A stretch of 64,000 nt of DNA from Onchocerca lupi (lineage: Eukaryota > Nematoda > Chromadorea > Rhabditida > Onchocercidae), in contig JAOVVO010000020.1 of assembly GCA_028564675.1 (NCBI GenBank), positions 226,857 through 290,856 of the forward strand, in the 5' to 3' direction. Below the pieces are notes generated by a model. That model was not told the DNA's origin. It saw only the letters and a program-made list of their open reading frames with translations, and did not search any database. The translations under genes and the position numbers were made by a program. Below, one piece after another: positions 9,131 to 19,524 of this stretch; position 1 is the first letter of the stretch, and each line of letters opens with the position of its first letter.

Positions 9131-9670
9131 TTATTAATAATAATGTTTTAAAATTTATTAATTATATTTAATTTTTAATATCTCAATTTAATATGCCATT
9201 CTAACTATTAAATAGTTTTTTTGTGTATTATTTGCTAGCAAACAAAATTGCTCTATAGTTAAGTTTTCCAAACGTTTGTTAGTATTTGGCTTGGTATCAA
9301 TAGAAGAAAGACATAATTTTTAGAATTGAGTTCTGTCACAATGTAATATACTGCCTTCTTCTGAAATATCAGTGTTAAACTTGTAGGAAACTTTATGTTA
9401 TTTAACTACTTTTAAAACAATGCTACTGAAAAATTATAAGGTAAGTTGCAATAATTTTGATCAGGTATTATACTAGCTTTTTTGTCGAGGTACTATATTT
9501 AGAACTAATTTTGATAACATTAAAATCTTCTGGATTACCAGCTAAAAAGGACTATTTTTTGTTGTTTAGCTCAATAGAAATAAAATTTTATCCTAAAGTC
9601 TTTTTCGGTTTCAATGGAAATTTTCTCATGTTATTTTATTATGTATTATTTTGATAATTTTAAAAATTAG

Positions 9671-9700
9671 TTGACGAAAATTTGTTAATAATTGTATATA
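9671..9700 (+). promoter_or_regulatory. promoter of tRNA-Thr
   Basis: TTGACG (9671-9676), 18 bases, TATATA (9695-9700), ending 8 bases before the tRNA 5' end. That places the start point almost at the mature end. Confidence 0.55.
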
Positions 9701-9708
9701 TACTCGAA

Positions 9709-9782
9709 GCCGGCTTAGCTCAATTGGGTAGAGCAACTGACTTGTAATCAGTAGGTTGTCAGTTCAAGTCCGACAGCCGGCA
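9709..9782 (+). tRNA. tRNA-Thr (anticodon TGT)
   Basis: Full cloverleaf: acceptor GCCGGCT pairs perfectly with AGCCGGC, the D arm is GCTC...GAGC, the anticodon stem ACTGA/TCAGT holds loop CTTGTAA with anticodon TGT, and the T loop is TTCAAGT. The T stem has one A-C mismatch. Discriminator A at 9782. CCA is not encoded. Confidence 0.97.
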
Positions 9783-11584
9783 TGTGCGCTAGAAAAGAAT
9801 GGATGGTACATGAAATAAGTAAGAAAAAACATTAATAGATAAGTTCCCAAAAATATAAAAAGAACAGAAGCTACTAAATTTCTCCTTCCCTCTGCATTAT
9901 AGGTATGAAGAAGCTGTGAACAGGCTAAAAAAGGGAAAGTTTCTCAAATAGAGTGAAATTTTGTAACTCAGGAGCAGCCTTGAGATTTTTAAAAAGAAAC
10001 TTAAGATACTGAAAATAAAAGCAGTTCAAAATGTAATAATCTTCACAAAGAACAACATGTAGTTGTCGAAGGAGCAAAATAACAAGGAAAAGCTTATAAT
10101 TAAAGTTGATGTTGAGCATTAAAGTTATTTAAGCTCTCAAGATATATAGCTAGAATTTACTAGCAGGACCTTGTTGGTACTTATTCTTAAGTTGTATTTG
10201 TAAGGTTTTACTTAGTAAAGCACAGTTGCTGCTATTAATTTACTAAATAGTAGTGTTTTTGATAAGCGAAATATACCGTTATTATATGTTCTCACAGTGT
10301 AAATCTGGATTAAATTCAGATAGGCTATTGAGAACCTTGACTTTTTAGATTAAATCTAATCAAATTTAAAAATAACAGTTTATTACATGTTTCATATAGC
10401 TCAGCCATTATGCCTTTAAACTTTATTGAATTGGTAAGTTATAGTTTTAAAATGCCTATTGCTTAAATTCGGTGGACATTAGTTTTTTTATTGTGAATGC
10501 TGAAATTATAGGCCGTTAGTATTCTTCTCTTTTTGTGTTTAAAACTCCATGGGTTGGTTCTAAACACTCTAAAAAGAGTATTAGAACTGTTATTTTAAGT
10601 GTATAGAGACCTTTATTGTTAAATTAAGCATGGATATTCCACTATTAGCTAATATATTTCTGAATGTTTTGATTGGTCATTCTTGTTATAAGAAACTATC
10701 CTAAATTTTTTCTTTATTTTTTTTGGTAAGATCATTTTGATTAGTGCATAACTTTGTCCATAGTCAAACATTTTTTAGATTGCACATAAATATTGAATAT
10801 AATATTTCATTCTCCAAAAAGTTGCACCTAGTATATATTTAGCTTTTAAATTAAGTTACCCATTTACAGTAATACCAATTGTGTAACTATCTGCTGAGTA
10901 ATTTTGTGATCAGCATCAACTTTCGGTTTCTAAGAATAGAATTCAGTATTTTATCCACCAAAGGGTAGCATTTCTTCCTTATCTATTGTTACGGTTGTTA
11001 TTTTTTAGTTATTGAGGCTTTGTTTTTTCCCGTTAGTGGTTTTGCTTTTCTTTTACTGATGGTTTTGTTTTGCCTTTTGTCGTATAGGTTTCAGTCCTTC
11101 TTTTATTGGTGACTTTTTTTTATATTCTTTTCTTTGTTTTTAGTCTACAATTAGTCTTTAACAAGATCAAACATATCACTAAGAGTGCTTCTCATTTTTT
11201 GTGGCTCTTCTAGTATATCTTCAGTGATACTAAATAAAAAGGATATTTATTTGGAGATTTACTTATTGAACCTATGCATAACGAAATCTCGGGTTAGTAT
11301 TAGGTTAAAATAGTAAGGATAGTTTGCTAATAATCCAGTTCATATATTCTTTAGTGGTTAAACCTTATTGAGAACTTTAAGTTCGGGCTGAGGTTTTTGT
11401 TATAATGCTCACCAAAACAACAATTGTTAGCTATGTTTGCTAAAGATAAGGTGAGAACATAGCTAAAGTGCGTAATCTCTTCATTTTTGTATATCTCCTT
11501 ATACAGTGATATACAATGCACAAGTACATATTTTCTTATATTAAAAAATATAATTATAGAATTCAAGATGCGCTACTCAGATTT
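9783..11584. other. 1.8 kb gene-free spacer with faint remains
   Basis: No intact gene. On the minus strand around 11250-10900 a protein-like trace survives in one frame (ITEDILEEPQKMRSTLSDMF, then charged sequence with several stops). Around 9900-9950 the plus strand reads YEEAVNRLKKGKFLK. Neither can be assigned. The short open frames at 9925-10119 and 11351-11566 are not convincing genes. Confidence 0.3.
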
Positions 11585-14125
11585 TTACACAACTATGTTT
11601 ACTATCTTGTTTGGTACAGTATATATAGTTCGAACTTTGTTTTGATCTATCTTATTAGATACAGAACTCATTGCTATTTTTTTCAATTCTTCTTTAGGCA
11701 AATTAATTGCTACTTCAATTAGTGCACTTAATTTTCCGTTGATTTGCACTGCTACAGTTACTACGTTATCAATCAGTAGTGACTTAGCAACTTCTGGCCA
11801 AGGCTGTAGATATAGCATCCCCTCACCCCCTATTTCTTGCCATAGGCTTTCGGCTAAGTGTGGTATAAATGGTTCGATTACTCTGATTAAGGTGCATATG
11901 CTTTCATCAATGAGTGATTTTCCGTTCTTTATATCTATTTCGGCTATTAAGTTCGTCATCTCACGGAACTTTGCCACTGCACAGTTTAATTTGCAGCTTT
12001 CTAAGTCATCCGTAAGCCCGTGTAAGAGTTTGTGCATTTTCTTTCTATACTCTAAAAGTTTATTTGTAACATTTTTATCTGGTGTCATTCCAATATGTGA
12101 TAATATATTTCCTTTTTTGATCTCGGTGCCGGCTACTTGGATGGGAGGGGATTGATTTTGGATAACAATAGGTTTGAATTGCATTACCATACGCCATAAT
12201 TTATTTATATAGCGAAAACAGCCTTCTATAGCATTGTCTGACCATTCTATGTCTTTTTCTGGAGGAGTGTCAGACAATATAAACAAACGGGCAGTATCTG
12301 CACCGTATTTTTTTATGATAAAATTTGGATCAACTGTATTCCTTTTCGATTTGCTCATCTTCTCGACCTTACCAACTTGGATTTTTAAACCTAGTGCTAC
12401 CAATTCTTTTGCTTCTTCAGGAAATAGCCATTTGCCATTCTCATCTTTATAAGTTGTGTGACAAACCATTCCTTGGGTGATTAAGGTAGAGAAAGGCTCC
12501 TTAATGTTAAAATAACCACATCTAGTTAAAGCGCGGCAGAAAAATCGTGAATAAAGCAGATGCAAGATTGCATGTTCTATTCCACCTATATAATAATCGA
12601 CAGGCATAAAACGGTTGCAAGCATCCTTATTGATAAACTTATCTTCACTACAAAATGCAGCAAAATACCAAGAAGATTCAAAAAAAGTGTCAAATGTATC
12701 AGTTTCACGCTCCACTTGTTTTCCACATTTTGGGCAGTCAACAAATTTCCATGTTGGGTGTTTATCAAGTGGATTGCCACCGCTTGTAAATTCTACGTCC
12801 GGTGGTAAAGTTACAGGAAGATCTTTTTCTGGTACTGGGATAGTACCACAATCTTTGCAATATATAATAGGTATAGGGCATCCCCAATAACGTTGCCTTG
12901 AGATTCCCCAGTCATGTAAGCGATAGTTTACCGTTTTTTTACCTATTCCTTTTTCTTCAAGCTTCTTGATGACTACTTCTTTTGCTTTACTAGTTGTCAA
13001 TCCATTTAAAAATTCAGAATTAAACATGACTCCATCATTGATGCGTGTTTCTTTTAAGGTATCTATAGTTTGTGTGCCTTCTTCACAAATTACGGGAATA
13101 ATTGGTAAATCATGTTTTTGTGCAAATTCAAGATCACGTTGATCATGCGCAGGGCACCCAAAAATTGCACCTTCTCCATATTCTGTCAATATAAAATTCG
13201 CTATATAGAGTGGCAACTCCCTATCAAGAAATGGATGTTTGACATTTAGTCCGGTGTAAATTCCGATTTTTTCGTCATTTTTCTCCTTTATTTTCATATT
13301 ATTGACAAAATCCTGTATTTTTTTGTCCTTGAAATTCTTTATAATAGGGTGCTCTGCTGCCACTGCACAAAAGGAAGCTCCAAATAAAGTGTGAGGGTGA
13401 GTTGTAAAGATTTTCAATTTTTTATTTAGACCGATTATTTCAAACTCTATAGTGATGCCTTTAGATTTTCCTATCCAACCTTCTTGCATTGTTTTGACTT
13501 TTTCTGGCCAATTCTTTAAATTTTGCAAGCATTTGAGCAAATCTTCAGCAAAATCAGTAATCTTTAAAAACCACTGAGTTAACTTGCGTTTTTCAACAAC
13601 TGCGCCTGAACGCCAACCTTTTCCATCGATTACCTGTTCATTCGCAAGTACTGTTTGGTCTACTGGATCCCAGTTAACCCATGACTCTTTTCGGTAAGCA
13701 AGTCCATGCTTTAAAAGATCTAAAAAAAGTTTTTGCTCGTGTTTACAATAATCAGGCTCACACGTAGAGAGTTCACGCTCCCAATTATAGGAAAGACCTA
13801 TAGATTTCAGTTGTATACGCATATTATCTATATTCTTTTTTGTCCAAATTGAGGGGTTAATATTGTTGTCCCTTGCTGCATTTTCAGCTGGTAATCCAAA
13901 CGCATCCCAGCCAATTGGGTGCAAAACCTCAAATCCACGCGCTCTCTTATAACGTGCTATTACATCTCCTATTGTATAGTTACGCAAGTGTCCCATATGG
14001 ATTTTACCAGATGGATATGGAAACATTTCCAATACGTAACATTTATCTCGTTTACTATTCTTGTTTACAGAGAAATTCCACTTATTTTGATAAAATTTTT
14101 CAACGGTTTTAAAATCATATTTCAT
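11585..14125 (-). CDS. leuS: leucyl-tRNA synthetase
   Basis: Class Ia synthetase that charges tRNA-Leu. 846 aa. The HIGH motif is HMGH at residues 43-46 after PYPSGKI. The editing domain follows; the zinc-like CPKCGKQVERETDTFDTF segment and KMSKSKRN (about residue 590) come next, then the anticodon-binding and C-terminal domains. Residues about 648-685 contain an in-frame insertion derived from a palindromic element. Start ATG 14125. The M23-like lipoprotein gene lies just upstream, separated by only 12 bases, so the two are probably co-transcribed. Confidence 0.97.
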   Translation of the reverse strand: MKYDFKTVEKFYQNKWNFSVNKNSKRDKCYVLEMFPYPSGKIHMGHLRNYTIGDVIARYKRARGFEVLHPIGWDAFGLPAENAARDNNINPSIWTKKNIDNMRIQLKSIGLSYNWERELSTCEPDYCKHEQKLFLDLLKHGLAYRKESWVNWDPVDQTVLANEQVIDGKGWRSGAVVEKRKLTQWFLKITDFAEDLLKCLQNLKNWPEKVKTMQEGWIGKSKGITIEFEIIGLNKKLKIFTTHPHTLFGASFCAVAAEHPIIKNFKDKKIQDFVNNMKIKEKNDEKIGIYTGLNVKHPFLDRELPLYIANFILTEYGEGAIFGCPAHDQRDLEFAQKHDLPIIPVICEEGTQTIDTLKETRINDGVMFNSEFLNGLTTSKAKEVVIKKLEEKGIGKKTVNYRLHDWGISRQRYWGCPIPIIYCKDCGTIPVPEKDLPVTLPPDVEFTSGGNPLDKHPTWKFVDCPKCGKQVERETDTFDTFFESSWYFAAFCSEDKFINKDACNRFMPVDYYIGGIEHAILHLLYSRFFCRALTRCGYFNIKEPFSTLITQGMVCHTTYKDENGKWLFPEEAKELVALGLKIQVGKVEKMSKSKRNTVDPNFIIKKYGADTARLFILSDTPPEKDIEWSDNAIEGCFRYINKLWRMVMQFKPIVIQNQSPPIQVAGTEIKKGNILSHIGMTPDKNVTNKLLEYRKKMHKLLHGLTDDLESCKLNCAVAKFREMTNLIAEIDIKNGKSLIDESICTLIRVIEPFIPHLAESLWQEIGGEGMLYLQPWPEVAKSLLIDNVVTVAVQINGKLSALIEVAINLPKEELKKIAMSSVSNKIDQNKVRTIYTVPNKIVNIVV
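12080..12155. repeat. Wolbachia-type palindromic element inside leuS
   Basis: The arms are about 12083-12100 (ggtgtcattccaatatg) and 12121-12146 (gatctcggtgccggctactt...). The second arm resembles the arm at 53128-53150 (gaatcagtgtcatgctgctt...). On the leuS strand it encodes residues from about PPIQVAGTEIKK to HIGMTPDK, which are absent from ordinary LeuS between the catalytic and anticodon-binding parts. The copy is more worn than those in ctaA and pccA. Confidence 0.55.
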
Positions 14126-14137
14126 ATAAATCCAAAT

Positions 14138-14746
14138 TTAATCACAGTTCATATGCAACAAAGGATCAATCGCTTGGCCATTGCGCCGTATTATAAAGCA
14201 CATTTGTGGATCTTTATCTTGTGTGCTTGATTTGCCTGCAGACCCAATCACTTGTCCTTGTTTTACTTTATCACCAATTTTAACATGTATATTTTTCAAA
14301 TAGGAATATACAGTGATGTAATTATTTTTGTGTTCCATTATAATTAAGTTTCCATACCACCTAAGTCCTTTACCTACATATATTATTTTACCAGGTGCAG
14401 AAGCGACTACGTTTGTCCCGCTTTGAGCAATGATTTTTACTCCATCTTTGCATGTCTTATCAGAAAAGACAGTACCTTTTACTGGCATTGCAAATTTATA
14501 ATTTGACTCATTGATTTTCACGTTTTGCGCATCATTCTTATCTCTGTATATTCTATTTATAATGGCCTTTCTATTTTCTTTTTTTGTTGAATCAGTATCA
14601 TTCTTAATGAGATGGTATTCTCTTGTATATTCCAGGTCTCTTTTTCCGTAAAATTCTTCGCCTTTCAGTAGTACAGGCGAAGGTTTTTGTAGACCACAAC
14701 TTACTAGTGTTACCTGTAATATAAATAACAAGGTTATGCGCCACAT
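14138..14746 (-). CDS. M23/LytM-domain lipoprotein, NlpD-like, catalytic residues missing
   Basis: 202 aa. Residues 1-17 are a lipoprotein signal ending in the lipobox LVSC, which predicts a lipidated Cys17 and an envelope location. Residues about 90-200 form a LytM (peptidase M23) fold: GVKIIAQSGTNVVASAPGKI, then WYGNLIIMEHKNNYITVYSYL and VKQGQVIGSAGKS. The usual HxH zinc motif (PHLHFE-like) reads PQMCFIIRRNGQAIDP, and the first His/Asp zinc site is also absent. It therefore probably acts as a non-enzymatic activator of a cell-wall amidase, as EnvC/NlpD do. Directly upstream of leuS (12 bases). Confidence 0.82.
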   Translation of the reverse strand: MWRITLLFILQVTLVSCGLQKPSPVLLKGEEFYGKRDLEYTREYHLIKNDTDSTKKENRKAIINRIYRDKNDAQNVKINESNYKFAMPVKGTVFSDKTCKDGVKIIAQSGTNVVASAPGKIIYVGKGLRWYGNLIIMEHKNNYITVYSYLKNIHVKIGDKVKQGQVIGSAGKSSTQDKDPQMCFIIRRNGQAIDPLLHMNCD

Positions 14747-14999
14747 AAGTTTATTTAAGATAATTCAAACCATATTAAATAACATACTTTTAAAAGTGAT
14801 AAGACTTTTTTGTTAGTGCTGATTTTATTTTTTGCTCTGTGAATTGATCTATTACTGTTTATTCTTCTTATAGCTCACTCACAACTACTTTCAGAACTCT
14901 ACATAGTTTCTCTGTACTTTATAACAGATACTTTTTTGTAAAAAACATTTTACTTTTCTTTCCTTCGCTTTTTCTGGGTAAGATTAGTCTGTACACTCA

Positions 15000-15488
15000 T
15001 TACTGTTGCACCTTAAGATTCCTTTTTCCTCCATAATACATTCTACTTGATAGAAATAAAGCTACTATAAGGTAAATAAGATTCCATGTTGCTAGGGAAA
15101 CACCTAGAACATAACTAGGCCTGTCACAAAATGGAGAGTAATTAGGATTTAATAGCTTATTTCTAAGCTCTTCTATGCTAACGTTATCACTTGCTACTTG
15201 TTCTGTACAGCCTAAAACGTCATAAAATAAATGTAATTCAAGACCTATATGGTAAAAAGATATTACTGCGCCTATAAAATAGCTACAAAACATTGAGTAA
15301 ATTAGAATTTTGTTTTTTTTGAGCATATACACCACTACGAGTAACCCTGTAATATAGTAAACTGCCCGCTCATATATACATAGTTTGCATGGCAGCATAT
15401 TAAAAAAATATTCTAGCACATATGCAAAAATTAGAGCAAAAGTACTTGATAATAAAAAAATTATAGAAATTCTAGAATTATTATGCAT
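15000..15488 (-). CDS. dsbB: DsbB-family disulfide oxidoreductase
   Basis: Inner-membrane protein that reoxidises periplasmic DsbA and passes electrons to ubiquinone. 162 aa with four membrane helices. The first redox pair is PCKLC (Cys34, Cys37) after helix 1. The second periplasmic loop carries Cys94 (LGCTEQ) and Cys121 (PFCDRPSYVLG), so both pairs needed for the relay are present. The ending SLATWNLIYL is typical of alpha-proteobacterial members. Start ATG 15488. The der gene lies 50 bases downstream of it on the same strand. Confidence 0.88.
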   Translation of the reverse strand: MHNNSRISIIFLLSSTFALIFAYVLEYFFNMLPCKLCIYERAVYYITGLLVVVYMLKKNKILIYSMFCSYFIGAVISFYHIGLELHLFYDVLGCTEQVASDNVSIEELRNKLLNPNYSPFCDRPSYVLGVSLATWNLIYLIVALFLSSRMYYGGKRNLKVQQ

Positions 15489-15538
15489 AATTTAAAATGA
15501 ATTATTATAAAGAGCTCTAAAAGAGTAAAGCAAAATCC

Positions 15539-16864
15539 TTATTTTACATAAGGGTTTTTATTCTTTTTCAAAAGTAACTTGACTGGTACGCCTTTAGTAA
15601 AGAAACTCTTTCTGAGATCGTTAGTTAAATAGCGTTTATAACTCTCATCAACACTCTCAGGTATGTTACATATTAAAGAAAAAGCAGGAGGTTTAGTACC
15701 AGTTTGGGCAATATACTTCATTTTAATTGTTCTACCTTTTACAAGTGGATGAGGGTGATTATCCAAAGCATTAATTAGCCACTTATTCAGTTTTGCTGTG
15801 CTAATTTTTTTGTTTAAGAATTGGTTTATTTCAAGGCATTTGTCTATCACATTACTACAACATGTACCTTTTAATGCAGAAATCGTTATCACTGACACCT
15901 CTAAAGATAACCTAGTTATTTTCTGTTGCTCTATAAATTTTATTAATTTACTCCTATCATCTTTATTTATTAAATCCCATTTATTTAAAACAATAATAAC
16001 TCCTTTTCCTTCTTTGATTGCAGTTTCACCAATTGATAAATTCTGTTGTTCAATACTTATAATGGAGTCTAGCATTAAAATTACTACATGAGAACGTTTT
16101 ATTGATTCTATGCTTTTCTTAACGAATCTTGATTTTAAATTATCTACGATATTCATTTTTCTGTCGATCCCTGCGGTATCGATGAGAGTGATTAATTCTC
16201 CGTTATAATTATATATAATATCCACAGAATCACGTGTAGTTCCTGGTTCTGAACTTGTTATTAGTCTGTTGTCTGAGAGTAAACTGTTTAAAAAGGTTGA
16301 CTTCCCGACATTCGAGCGGCCAATTATTGCAATTCTAAACTTACTGAACTTGTTAACCAGTAGTTCTGTGCCTCGATCTAAATTTTTAATAGTACTAGAT
16401 AAAGTATTATAAAGGTCAATCATGCCAAGATTGTGTTCGGCTGAGATATATACTGGACCTATGAAATCAAAAAATTGCAGATAATCAACATTTCCAGATT
16501 TATAGCTTTCGCATTTATTTGCTATAAGTATTACAGGTTTATTTGTTTTTCTCTTTAGCCATTTTGCAAACTTTTTATTTTGTTCATTTTGCACTTTTGC
16601 ATCAACAAGAAAGAAAATTATGTCTGAATCAGATAAGGAAAATTCGATTTGTTCAATAACTTGTAATGAGAGATTAGTTTGATCGTTCCATCCTCCTGTA
16701 TCTATAATTTTAAATTCCAAATCACTAATTCTCCCAGCTCCTTCACGTCTGTCTCTTGTTACTCCTGGAATGTTGCTAACTACTGCTGCTTTTCTTCCCA
16801 CCAGCCTGTTAAATAAGGTTGACTTGCCAGTATTTGGCAGTCCTACTATAGTGATTTTCAGCAT
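15539..16864 (-). CDS. der: ribosome-associated GTPase Der (EngA)
   Basis: Essential double GTPase for 50S ribosome assembly. 441 aa with two tandem G domains. The first P-loop is GLPNTGKS (residues 8-15), followed by DTGGW. The second P-loop is GRSNVGKS near 182 with DTAGI, and NKWD follows near 296. The C-terminal KH-like domain ends FFTKGVPVKLLLKKNKNPY. Start ATG 16864. Confidence 0.97.
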   Translation of the reverse strand: MLKITIVGLPNTGKSTLFNRLVGRKAAVVSNIPGVTRDRREGAGRISDLEFKIIDTGGWNDQTNLSLQVIEQIEFSLSDSDIIFFLVDAKVQNEQNKKFAKWLKRKTNKPVILIANKCESYKSGNVDYLQFFDFIGPVYISAEHNLGMIDLYNTLSSTIKNLDRGTELLVNKFSKFRIAIIGRSNVGKSTFLNSLLSDNRLITSSEPGTTRDSVDIIYNYNGELITLIDTAGIDRKMNIVDNLKSRFVKKSIESIKRSHVVILMLDSIISIEQQNLSIGETAIKEGKGVIIVLNKWDLINKDDRSKLIKFIEQQKITRLSLEVSVITISALKGTCCSNVIDKCLEINQFLNKKISTAKLNKWLINALDNHPHPLVKGRTIKMKYIAQTGTKPPAFSLICNIPESVDESYKRYLTNDLRKSFFTKGVPVKLLLKKNKNPYVK

Positions 16865-17610
16865 AAATTTAAAAGCCTCAAGGTAAATTATAATCAGAAT
16901 TTTTCAGTTGGCTATTGACTTTATTGATTATATCAATACCTTAAAATAGTAGTGTTTTATCTTAATTTTATTATGTGAAAGCGAAAGGTGATTATACTAA
17001 TGTTTGAATAGATGAGAAATATAATCAAAAAAGGTTAGAATAACAGGGAGTGTAGAGGTATTTACATAGGAACATAGAATTCCTAGAAAAAAAAGATGAT
17101 TTTTCAATTAAGTATGGATGATATATAAACAAGTTGAGAGAGGAAAATGGAAAAAAGATTTTAGGACGATTAGAAGATATAGAAAAGAAGTATGAAGTAC
17201 TTTCTGGTGATTAAGTTGTAGGAAAGATTCTGGATAAGTTGCTAAAAATTATAGATCTTACACATAATATAAGGATAAAATAATGTTTGGTACGCATATG
17301 AATTAATGCAAAGTATAATCTCAGATGAGGAAAAAAGACAGTAGTAAAAGAAATGTCATTAATAGGGTATTTATAAAAATGAGAGAAGAAAATAACATCT
17401 ATGAAGGGTAGAGTAAATTTGGTACAATAATGGTATACATGGATAACAAAAATTATGGAATTTTTTTAAAACATTATGAAACATTAAAAAAGCAACTACG
17501 TATAGAAAGGATTATTAATAAAGCCAAAAGTTTTGTTGAAGAAAAAGTTGGAAATAAAGAATGATATATGCCTTTCTATGAAGCGAGTGTGCTTTCTCTT
17601 GATAAGGTCA
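16865..17610 (+). pseudogene. spacer with a decayed helical gene (about 17040-17290)
   Basis: No intact gene between der and ftsA. On the plus strand at about 17090-17285 one frame reads LEKKDDFSIKYG, then NKLREENGKKILGRLEDIEK and GKILDKLLKIIDLTHNIRIK, interrupted by two or three stops. Further protein-like scraps run to about 17560. Composition suggests a charged helical protein. The family is unknown. Confidence 0.35.
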
Positions 17611-18849
17611 CTAAGCTGTAATCTTTGATTTTACCCACTGGTATAATTTACCTATTTTGCTATCGTGATCGGGCACTCCAGCATTATTTTTGTAAAAAGT
17701 GTCAATTATAAGTTTTATAGAACCTATAGCAGCAGAAAATACGGGATTTTTATTGCATTCACCTTCAAGACCACTACAAGATTCAGGATATCCAATACGG
17801 ACTTGTTTATTGAATACATAACTTGCAATCTCTTTCATGCTTGTGAGCTGACTTGTTCCTCCTGTGATGACTACTTTATTAATTAGGTTTTTCTGTTCTT
17901 GAAATTGCTCTTTTACTAATTCGAGTATTTCTTCAACTCTTGGTCTTACGATATCAACAAGTTTGTACTTAGGCACTTGAGTTGGTTCATCATTTTCGTT
18001 ATTTTGCACTGTAATATATTCGTTTTCATCTATTGAGGTTATAATAGTATTACCATACAATATTTTGATACGTTCTGCATATTCTATACTTGTGCATAGC
18101 CCATAAGCTATATCTCGAGTGATATGAACACCTCCGATTGGAATGCTGCTTGCGCATATGAGCTTGCCTCTCTTAAAAATTCCAACTGCAGTATATCCAC
18201 CCCCTATATCAACAATAGCAGTTCCGAGCTCTTTTTCATCTTCACTTAGACAGGCAAAACCCGCAGAATATGCAGAAGCAACACAACCAGCCATACTTAT
18301 TCCATCATTATTGATTATACAATTTTCAATGTTGGTAAGTGCTGGACGCGAAGCAGTAACAACATTCACATCAGCAGACAGTCTTTTCCCATACAAACCA
18401 CTGACCTCTTTTATATCAGCCATGTCGTCTAAGTGATATTTCAGTGGTATATTGTGAATGATAACGTTTTCTTCAATATATTTCTCAAATGTTTGAGAGA
18501 CTACACGTTTTATGTCTCGATCAGAAATTTCATGATTAGCTGTAATAATTTCGTTATGTATATTGAAAGATGAGATTCCGCATCCAGCTACATTAACGTA
18601 TATTTGGTCTATGGTTTCCTCTGATATTTGTTCAGCCAGAGCTATAGTTGATGAGATAGAGCAACTTGCATGTTTTATATCAGTTACTGATCCACCATTT
18701 ATACCTTCCGCAATCTTATAACCTGTTCCTGTTATTTTGTAGCTCAGATTGCCACTGGTCTCAACAATTAGGCAAATAATCTTTGTTGTACCTATATCTA
18801 AAACAGCAAAAATGTTTCTTTTTGGTTTTACTATTATTGCAGAGTACAT
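17611..18849 (-). CDS. ftsA: cell division protein FtsA
   Basis: Actin-like ATPase that tethers FtsZ to the membrane. 412 aa. Phosphate-1 motif AVLDIGTTKIICLIVE near residue 15, phosphate-2 AIVDIGGGYTAVGIF near 215, adenosine motif VVITGGTSQL near 330. The SHS2 (1C) domain lies between. The C terminus ends KLYQWVKSKITA, a plausible amphipathic membrane-targeting helix. Start ATG 18849. It stands apart from ftsQ and ftsZ. Confidence 0.96.
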   Translation of the reverse strand: MYSAIIVKPKRNIFAVLDIGTTKIICLIVETSGNLSYKITGTGYKIAEGINGGSVTDIKHASCSISSTIALAEQISEETIDQIYVNVAGCGISSFNIHNEIITANHEISDRDIKRVVSQTFEKYIEENVIIHNIPLKYHLDDMADIKEVSGLYGKRLSADVNVVTASRPALTNIENCIINNDGISMAGCVASAYSAGFACLSEDEKELGTAIVDIGGGYTAVGIFKRGKLICASSIPIGGVHITRDIAYGLCTSIEYAERIKILYGNTIITSIDENEYITVQNNENDEPTQVPKYKLVDIVRPRVEEILELVKEQFQEQKNLINKVVITGGTSQLTSMKEIASYVFNKQVRIGYPESCSGLEGECNKNPVFSAAIGSIKLIIDTFYKNNAGVPDHDSKIGKLYQWVKSKITA

Positions 18850-18987
18850 TAGTTAATCTTATTATAGAATTTCATTTAAGTTGTGACTTGCTTTAGTAAC
18901 TTATATTTTTATTGTAAAAATACAGCAACATTTTAGTATACCCTAAATACTGGACAAGAGAAAAATAAAATATAAAATTATAACCTT

Positions 18988-19524
18988 ATGTCTAAACTGC
19001 CAATTATAATTGCACCTGATGGAAAGTTGACCATGCGTGCCAGTGAAGTAATAGATATAAACGATAAAATTAGAGAATTAGTAAACGACATGTTTGAAAC
19101 TATGTATGATGCAGAAGGTTTTGGCCTTGCTGCAGTGCAAGTTGGAGTATTGAAGAGGGTTTTTGTCATGGATGTTCAGTTAGAAGATGTTGAAAGTGGG
19201 TTAGCAGGACATGAATCGACCGGTGAATTTTGTATGATTAATCCTGAAATTATAGAGTTGTCTGATGAACAAATAATTCTCAAAGAAGGATGTCTTTCAA
19301 TTCCGGAGCAGAATCATGAGGTCAGACGTCCAAAATATTTAACTGTAAAGTATAAAAACTTAAATAATGAAAGACAGATGCTAAAAGCTGGTGGCTGGCT
19401 TGCAAGATGTATTCAACATGAGATAGACCATTTAAATGGTGTATTATATATTAGACATTTATCTAAATTAAAGTATGATATAGCTATGAGAAAAGCACAG
19501 AAGGTTAAGAAGCGCTATGGGTAA
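18988..19524 (+). CDS. def: peptide deformylase
   Basis: Removes the formyl group from nascent proteins. 178 aa. The three signature motifs are GFGLAAVQVG (44-53), EGCLSIPE with metal ligand Cys102, and QHEIDHLNG with His144, Glu145 and His148. Start ATG 18988. Its last 8 bases overlap the uracil-DNA glycosylase gene, so the two form an operon. fmt, its usual partner, is elsewhere (59960). Confidence 0.97.
   Translation: MSKLPIIIAPDGKLTMRASEVIDINDKIRELVNDMFETMYDAEGFGLAAVQVGVLKRVFVMDVQLEDVESGLAGHESTGEFCMINPEIIELSDEQIILKEGCLSIPEQNHEVRRPKYLTVKYKNLNNERQMLKAGGWLARCIQHEIDHLNGVLYIRHLSKLKYDIAMRKAQKVKKRYG

Noticed and set aside
9925..10119. 64-codon minus-strand hydrophobic frame
   Set aside because: AT-rich chance composition (Leu/Phe/Tyr), no start signal, no neighbour support.
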